From contig MKWR01000006.1 in the NCBI GenBank assembly GCA_001899855.1, forward strand, positions 1 through 64,000: a stretch of DNA of 64,000 bases, in the 5' to 3' direction. Made by a program: the position numbers and the translations under genes. The notes beneath the pieces were generated by a model. The model saw only the letters and a program-made list of their open reading frames with translations, had not been told where the DNA came from and made no database searches. Shown here piece after piece: positions 60,493-64,000 of the stretch. Source of the DNA: Lysobacterales bacterium 63-13 (lineage in GTDB: Bacteria > Pseudomonadota > Gammaproteobacteria > Xanthomonadales > Rhodanobacteraceae). Each line of letters opens with the position of its first letter. The first letter of the stretch is position 1.

Positions 60493-61683
60493 CTAGAAGC
60501 GCCAGGCCCAGGCGGCTTGATATTCGACCTGGTTGCCGGTCACACGGTTGGCCGAGCGGTAACTCGGCACGCCGAGGAAATATGGCGCACTGGAATAAAT
60601 CGCCTGCACGCTGAGGATTGCCTGCTGCCCGGTATGGCGCGAGTAGCCAATCGCCACCGTGTGGTCTGCCGGATCACCGCCAAGCGCGTTGCGCAGGAGA
60701 CTTGACGTTGGCGAGGGCTGCTGGCGAGTCGTGTAGCGAAGCTCGACATTGCCGAGAGACTGATTGCGCAAGGTCCAGCCGGCCGAATAGACCGTCAGGT
60801 CATCCCAGGCGAAAACCGGGCTGACTCCGGAACCGAGCAAGGCGAGGAAGCGCCGTGGCAGGGCTGGACTGGTGAACGGCGTGACGTCACTGTAGACGAC
60901 GCGTTGCGCGCCGACATCGACGCTCATGGCCGGCGTCAATGCATAGCTGAAACCCATGCTCGCGCTGGCTGGAATATCGAACTGTCCCGGATCGGAATAG
61001 ACACCGCGCAAGGACTTCAGCGCATCCATGTTCACGCGCGACTGGTAGGCCGCATTCCAGCTCAGGCGGTTGAACAGCTCGTTGCCGACATCAAGACGCA
61101 CGCCGGCGCCGTATGAGCTTTCGCCGGGCAGCATGGGCCAGATCGGCAAGCCATCGCGCAAGGTCGATTCACCAAGGCCGAGGCTGGCAAAACGCTGATA
61201 GGCAAGTATTGCCGTCACCCCGAATGATCCCGACGCGCCCCACTGGCCGGTCAATGAAGGGGCCACGATGGTGCGCTTGAGAGCGATGTCGGAAAATTCA
61301 TTGCCGACATCAAGGCGCGGGCTGGACAGTGCCGATACGCGATTGTCCACGCGCTGTTCGGCAATCGACAAGTTCAGGCGGCCAATTGGCTGGTTGCCGA
61401 GGACGTGCAGGGTCAAGGCAAAATTGGCCAAGGCGTCCTGCGCATCGGTAATCTGCGGCGCATCACGCTCGGTTTGCGGAGCCCAGGCAAATGCCGGAGT
61501 GATGCTGGCCAGGGCATAGTTGCGCCAACGCTGTGGCACGCTGGCGGCGGACGCTTCGGCAACAGTCATCCCCGGCGATGCATGCGGTACGCTCGCCGCG
61601 CTCGCCGCCAAGGAAATCGGGAGCGTCAGCGCGATGCCGAGCGCTCCCATGATGCTTGCTGTTGCTGCTGTTGGCCGCTGCAT
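60493..61683 (-). CDS. Putative outer-membrane beta-barrel, FadL-like
   Basis: A 396-residue exported protein with a signal peptide (IMGALGIALTLPISLAASAA). Alternating aromatic/hydrophobic strands follow, ending in EYQAAWAWRF with a C-terminal Phe, the usual BamA-recognised signature. SVDVGAQRVVYSDVTPFTSP and FAWDDLTVYSAGWTLR resemble the OmpP1/FadL fatty-acid-transporter family. A lipid or hydrophobic ligand is inferred only. Divergent from thiD. Confidence 0.72.
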   Translation of the reverse strand: MQRPTAATASIMGALGIALTLPISLAASAASVPHASPGMTVAEASAASVPQRWRNYALASITPAFAWAPQTERDAPQITDAQDALANFALTLHVLGNQPIGRLNLSIAEQRVDNRVSALSSPRLDVGNEFSDIALKRTIVAPSLTGQWGASGSFGVTAILAYQRFASLGLGESTLRDGLPIWPMLPGESSYGAGVRLDVGNELFNRLSWNAAYQSRVNMDALKSLRGVYSDPGQFDIPASASMGFSYALTPAMSVDVGAQRVVYSDVTPFTSPALPRRFLALLGSGVSPVFAWDDLTVYSAGWTLRNQSLGNVELRYTTRQQPSPTSSLLRNALGGDPADHTVAIGYSRHTGQQAILSVQAIYSSAPYFLGVPSYRSANRVTGNQVEYQAAWAWRF

Positions 61684-61877
61684 TGCCCTGTTGCTGCGGT
61701 TGGGGAAGGAGTGTCTGTGTTGCGTTGCGGATATTGGCGTAAAAGCAACAGCGGGTCAAGTACGCAACAATCACGCCAGCCGATCATTTTCATTGGGCCA
61801 GCAGTGCTTTGCGCGAAACTTTGCAGACGCCTGCCGAACTCGTTGTCCGAACCATTTGTTGCAGGAAACCAACACCG

Positions 61878-62705
61878 ATGAAACCATTCCCTACACGCCT
61901 GCCGCCGCCCTGTGCCATGACCATTGCCGGTTCCGATTCCGGTGGTGGGGCCGGCATCCAGGCCGACCTGCGCAGCTTTGCCGCGTTCGGCGTGCATGGC
62001 CTCAGTGCGATCACCGCGGTTACGGCGCAGAACACCCGCGGCGTCACCGATATTGAAATGCTGCCGCAGCGCATCGTGCGCGCGCAGATCGCGGCGCTGC
62101 TCGATGATTTCCGCGTCGGTGCAATCAAGATCGGCATGCTGGGAACGCCATCGCTTTGCCGGGCCATTGCCGAAGCGCTGGCAGGCCATCGCGGCATCCC
62201 GCTGATAGTCGACCCGGTGCTGATTGCGACCAGCGGCGCATCGCTGTCCCGCGGCAGGCTGGTTGCCGCGATCCGCCAGCATCTGATCCCGCGCGCGGAT
62301 TTGCTGACGCCGAACGTTCCCGAGGCCGAGCAGTTGCTCGGCCGCAGCTTGCACAACCGCGACGACCTGCTCGATGCAGCCCACGACCTGCGCAAGCAAG
62401 GTGCGCGTGCAGTTCTGCTCAAGGGCGGCCATGTGCCGGGGGCGCAGGTCTTCGATGTCCTGCTCAGCGATTCCGGCACGCGCTGGTTTTCACATCCGCG
62501 CATCGCCGTGGAAGGCCATGGCACCGGTTGCACGCTGGCGGCTGCCATTGCCGCCGGCGTCGCCAAGGGCGGTTCGATGGAGACCGCGGTGGCCGCGGCG
62601 ATCGACTTCGTCAATCGTGGACTGGCCCTCTCCTATCGACCCGGCAAGGGCTCAATCGCCGTGCTCGATCACCTTGCCGCGGCGCCGGCGTCCATCAAGC
62701 CTTGA
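61878..62705 (+). CDS. thiD: Hydroxymethylpyrimidine/phosphomethylpyrimidine kinase
   Basis: A 275-residue ribokinase-fold enzyme phosphorylating HMP and HMP-P for thiamine synthesis. Signatures are MTIAGSDSGGGAGIQADL, GAIKIGMLG and GHGTGCTLAAAIAAGVAKGG. I start at MKPFPTRL; the ORF track adds 23 upstream residues without support. I see no TPP-riboswitch-like leader. Its 3' end overlaps the convergent icd gene by 11 bp. Confidence 0.94.
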   Translation: MKPFPTRLPPPCAMTIAGSDSGGGAGIQADLRSFAAFGVHGLSAITAVTAQNTRGVTDIEMLPQRIVRAQIAALLDDFRVGAIKIGMLGTPSLCRAIAEALAGHRGIPLIVDPVLIATSGASLSRGRLVAAIRQHLIPRADLLTPNVPEAEQLLGRSLHNRDDLLDAAHDLRKQGARAVLLKGGHVPGAQVFDVLLSDSGTRWFSHPRIAVEGHGTGCTLAAAIAAGVAKGGSMETAVAAAIDFVNRGLALSYRPGKGSIAVLDHLAAAPASIKP

Positions 62706-63705
62706 TGCGTTCGATCAAGGCATCGGTGAATGTGCTCGTGGTGCCGCTGCCACCGAGATCGGGGGTCAGGCGATCCTGCGCGGCAAGCGTTGCCCGGATC
62801 GCCTCGCGCACCTTGATGGCCTCATCCTCATGGCCGAGATGGCTGAGCATCTGCGCTGCACCCAGCAACAGGGCGCAGGGATTGGCCACACCCTTGCCGG
62901 CAATATCCGGTGCCGATCCATGCACGGCCTCGAAGATCGCCACGTCCGTTCCGATATTCGCGCCCGGAGCAAGGCCAAGCCCGCCGACCAGGCCTGCGCA
63001 GAGGTCGGAAATGATGTCGCCAAACAGGTTGGTGGTGACGATGACGTCGAATTGATGCGGGTTCATCACCAGTTGCATGCAGGTGTTGTCTACGATCATC
63101 TCGTTGAAGGCGATGTCGGCATATTCGCGGGACACATCGCGGGCCGCCCTGAGAAAGATCCCCGAAGTGGTCTTCATGATGTTGGCCTTGTGCACGGCCG
63201 TGACCTTGTGCCGGCGCTGCTTGCGCGCCAGTTCGAACGCATAGCGCACGATGCGCTCGCAACCACGCCGCGAATTGCGGATCAGCGATTGCGCGTGCTC
63301 GCCATCCTCGGACAAGGTCTGGCCTTCCGAGCCATAGGCACCCTCGGTGTTCTCGCGCACGGTGATGATGTCGATGTTCTCGTAGCGCGCCTTGGTGCCG
63401 GGGAAGGTGATCGCCGGGCGCACATTCGCGTACAGGTCGAAATGCTTGCGCAATTCGACATTGAGTGAACTGAAGCCGCCGCCAATGGGCGTGGTCAACG
63501 GTCCCTTGAGGGCAACCTTGTGCCGGCTGATCGCATCAAGGGTCGCTTGCGGCAGCAACTCGCCGACACTCTGCTGTGCCGCCATCCCGGCTTCGACAAA
63601 CTCGTACTTCAGGCCAAGCTTCAACGCATCCAGCACGCGCAATACCGAATCGACGATTTCCGGCCCGATTCCATCACCACGAATGACCGCAATTGTCTGA
63701 CTCAT
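62695..63705 (-). CDS. icd: NAD-dependent isocitrate dehydrogenase
   Basis: A 336-residue beta-decarboxylating dehydrogenase of the NAD-type IDH group. It shows IRGDGIGPEIVDSVLRVLDA, VRENTEGAYGSEGQTLSEDG, VTAVHKANIMKTTSGIFLRA and DVAIFEAVHGSAPDIAGKG. Oxidises isocitrate to 2-oxoglutarate, the likely substrate of the Kor-type enzyme at 1348-6585. I start at MSQTIAVIRGDG. An isopropylmalate or homoisocitrate substrate is less likely. Confidence 0.87.
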   Translation of the reverse strand: MSQTIAVIRGDGIGPEIVDSVLRVLDALKLGLKYEFVEAGMAAQQSVGELLPQATLDAISRHKVALKGPLTTPIGGGFSSLNVELRKHFDLYANVRPAITFPGTKARYENIDIITVRENTEGAYGSEGQTLSEDGEHAQSLIRNSRRGCERIVRYAFELARKQRRHKVTAVHKANIMKTTSGIFLRAARDVSREYADIAFNEMIVDNTCMQLVMNPHQFDVIVTTNLFGDIISDLCAGLVGGLGLAPGANIGTDVAIFEAVHGSAPDIAGKGVANPCALLLGAAQMLSHLGHEDEAIKVREAIRATLAAQDRLTPDLGGSGTTSTFTDALIERIKA

Positions 63706-63767
63706 CGCTCTCTGAACTCCATGAAACCGGCTTGCCGAAGGCAGCAAGGGGCGCGCATTATCCGAAA

Positions 63768-64000
63768 ATGATGCCGCATCGCACAACCGACATACGACCG
63801 CACCGGCCTGCCCTGCGCTGTTTCGCCCTGCTGGCGGCATTCCTGCTGGCGCTGTCGGAATGCGTCCTGGCGGCACCTTCGCTTGCCGAGGATGCCTACC
63901 TCGACATGCGCCTGGTTGCCGCCTCGGATGTGGCGCCACAGTGGCCGCCGGACCTGGTCATTTCAGGCATCTGGTCCGACGCCTGCCTGCCCTCGGTGCA
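63768..64000 (+). CDS. Secreted protein, 5' part only (cut by window end)
   Basis: An open frame from the ATG at 63768 (or 63771, MPHRTTDIRPHRP) to the window end without a stop, so it is missing from the ORF track. A signal peptide (CFALLAAFLLALSECVLAAP) is followed by LDMRLVAASDVAPQWPPDLV and GIWSDACLPSV. Not recognised. Divergent from icd, 62 bp apart. Confidence 0.65.
   Translation, partial: MMPHRTTDIRPHRPALRCFALLAAFLLALSECVLAAPSLAEDAYLDMRLVAASDVAPQWPPDLVISGIWSDACLPSV

Noticed and set aside
61684-61877. TPP riboswitch upstream of thiD
   Set aside because: No recognisable CTGAGA-type thi-box core or paired arms in the leader.

Overview
The window is about 63-65% GC by eye. Nearly every gene has the gene set and order of a gammaproteobacterium of the Xanthomonadales/Lysobacterales type (Rhodanobacteraceae- or Xanthomonadaceae-like). 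Evidence for this is the nnr-tsaE-amiC-mutL block beside queG, the pcnB-folK-panB-panC block, bamC-dapA with divergent gcvR-bcp-phoH, an NAD-type isocitrate dehydrogenase, a Bpt leucyltransferase, and small intergenic repeats typical of that group. Assignment below order level is not possible from sequence alone.

Layout. 1-1351: AT-richer edge with two unrecognised minus-strand genes and an inverted-repeat-bearing end. 1348-6585: three-gene 2-oxoacid oxidoreductase operon (FAD/Fe-S subunit, alpha, beta) whose spacers are packed with hairpin repeats. 6828-10364: secreted S9 peptidase, YceH and the queuosine-precursor transporter, overlapping head to tail. 10399-14630 (minus): lipid-type methyltransferase, Gly/Tyr-rich secreted protein, RlmKL, small hydrolase. 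14759-24713 (plus): cell-wall amidase, TesB, DUF2007, Bpt, transglutaminase plus beta-propeller pair, SPFH plus ribbon-helix-helix pair, hydrolase, VanY-like peptidase, M35 metallopeptidase. 24784-33246 (minus): penicillin-acylase-family hydrolase, DUF423, and a GldA/GldF/GldG/DUF4340 ABC system.

33762-38780 (minus) is the most unusual part. A two-gene unit, a TPR-sulfotransferase followed by a small secreted protein, occurs twice in tandem. The two secreted proteins are paralogues sharing several motifs and a near-identical C-terminus. This is the best candidate here for an undescribed system (possible sulfation of a surface or secreted protein), although the function is inference.

38902-64000 is mostly housekeeping: RlmH and RsfS (with an unusual histone-H1-like N-terminal extension), sulfurtransferase, CoA pyrophosphatase, FKBP isomerase, enoyl-CoA hydratase, DUF1684, MutL (with the endonuclease motif), AmiC, TsaE, Nnr, QueG, PanC, PanB, FolK, PcnB, tRNA-Glu(CTC), FdxA, BamC, DapA, GcvR, Bcp, PhoH-like ATPase, a FadL-like barrel, ThiD, isocitrate dehydrogenase, and a secreted protein cut by the window end. 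No CRISPR array, rRNA, prophage, intact transposase or integrase was seen. A REP-like hairpin family (three copies) and two other repeat families lie between genes.
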